Assembly (NCBI RefSeq): GCF_048159605.1
Contig: NZ_JBLREB010000002.1
Span: forward strand, 496,001 to 560,000
Source: Ectobacillus polymachus
GTDB taxonomy: Bacteria; Bacillota; Bacilli; Bacillales; Bacillaceae_G
Length of the DNA stretch: 64,000 bases
Direction of reading: 5' to 3'
Part shown: positions 63,666 through 64,000 of the stretch, one piece after another
Position numbering within the stretch: position 1 is the first letter of the stretch
Layout of the letters: every line of letters begins with the position of its first letter
The notes under the pieces: generated by a model
What the model saw: the letters and a program-made list of their open reading frames with translations, nothing else
Databases searched by the model: none
What the model was told of the DNA's origin: nothing
Translations under genes and position numbers: made by a program

Positions 63666-63846
63666 TAAAATATTAAAAAGTAAAAAGAATGTAATATTTT
63701 ATAACTATTTACAAATTTCGACAAGTTACTCATTTTTCATATGATATTTTTAGACTGCTACATAAAATTCTATAAATTTACATTTATTTTATTATTTAGG
63801 AAATAGAGTGGTTGAATTAAATTATAATAGAAAGAAGATGAAAAAC

Positions 63847-64000
63847 ATGAAGAAATGGGTAGTAATTTCTGCAGCAGTCGTAACGATTGGCATGTATACA
63901 GCTCCAGCAATAAACATACATGCAACTAATGGTCAAGCACAGGCGCAAGCAATCACAATCAGTGTCAATGCATTAATCGGAAACAAAAGCGGAGACGGGA
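63847..64000 (+). CDS. Start of a second secreted GW-repeat protein, partial
   Basis: ATG 63847 (alternative in-frame ATG 63838), with AAAGAAG upstream. A signal peptide MKKWVVISAAVVTIGMYTAP precedes ALIGNKSGDG at the window edge, which matches the first module start (ALIGNVQGDGIW) of the preceding protein. The two are paralogues in tandem. The rest lies outside. Confidence 0.75.
   Translation, partial: MKKWVVISAAVVTIGMYTAPAINIHATNGQAQAQAITISVNALIGNKSGDG

Noticed and set aside
1..64000. CRISPR arrays, tRNA or rRNA genes, prophage or conjugative modules
   Set aside because: No direct-repeat/spacer pattern, no cloverleaf or rRNA sequence, and no phage, integrase or relaxase genes were seen on either strand.

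Overview
The window is chromosomal DNA of a low-GC Gram-positive endospore former of the Bacillaceae. The order comFA-comFC-csp-hpf-secA-prfB-yvjA-cccB-ftsE-ftsX-ctpB-minJ is the Bacillus core order. The absence of a flagellar block between comFC and hpf, and an NlpC/P60 gene just before comFA, recall the Bacillus cereus side of the genus; this placement is inference. Gene starts are mostly ATG with strong AAGGAGG-type sites, a few are TTG or GTG, and nearly every unit ends in a clear hairpin.

Layout. (1) 1-13.9 kb is conserved core: DNA uptake (ComFA, ComFC), cold shock, ribosome hibernation, SecA, RF2 with its programmed frameshift, a YitT-family protein, cytochrome c551, FtsEX, the CtpB protease and MinJ. 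(2) 14.0-16.9 kb is a cadC-cadA metal-efflux operon with promoter and operator. (3) 16.9-18.0 kb is a scrap zone: a broken fabZ, the tail of an IS1595-type transposase and a broken GNAT gene. (4) 18.0-31.1 kb is a visibly AT-rich alpha-glucan locus: ROK repressor, ABC importer without its own ATPase, two GH31 enzymes, one GH13 enzyme and a ROK glucokinase. Its order matches, as I recall it, the Listeria lmo0178-lmo0184 cycloalternan-use operon. (5) 31.5-35.7 kb is an arsenic operon arsR-aquaporin-arsC-arsD-arsA-HesB-like with no ArsB or Acr3 pump. (6) 35.8-41.2 kb is aspartase plus a DcuB-type C4-dicarboxylate carrier, divergent from a GlnK/GlnL-like two-component system; three phased 10-bp repeats between them match the remembered GlnL site. 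(7) 41.3-48.5 kb holds transport and small accessory genes. (8) 48.7-53.7 kb holds copper (csoR-copA-copZ) and chromate (chrA) resistance, bracketed by two paralogous SHOCT-domain membrane proteins. (9) 53.8-59.0 kb is an eroding accessory region: an MFS carrier, a kinase tail remnant, an AEC carrier, a DRE-TIM synthase with a large internal deletion, a LysR regulator and the 3' end of a multicopper oxidase. (10) 59-64 kb carries a methyltransferase, a subgroup 1c aminotransferase, a secreted seven-GW-repeat wall-binding protein and the start of a paralogue.

The accessory part is dominated by metal and metalloid defence (Cd/Zn/Pb, As, Cu, Cr) and by import and intracellular breakdown of alpha-glucans. 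Gene remnants and two families of palindromic repeats mark repeated insertion and deletion. The observations most worth testing are the GlnL-type operator upstream of dcuB-aspA, the ArsA operon with a channel but no pump, the cycloalternan-like locus and the two-hairpin repeat family.
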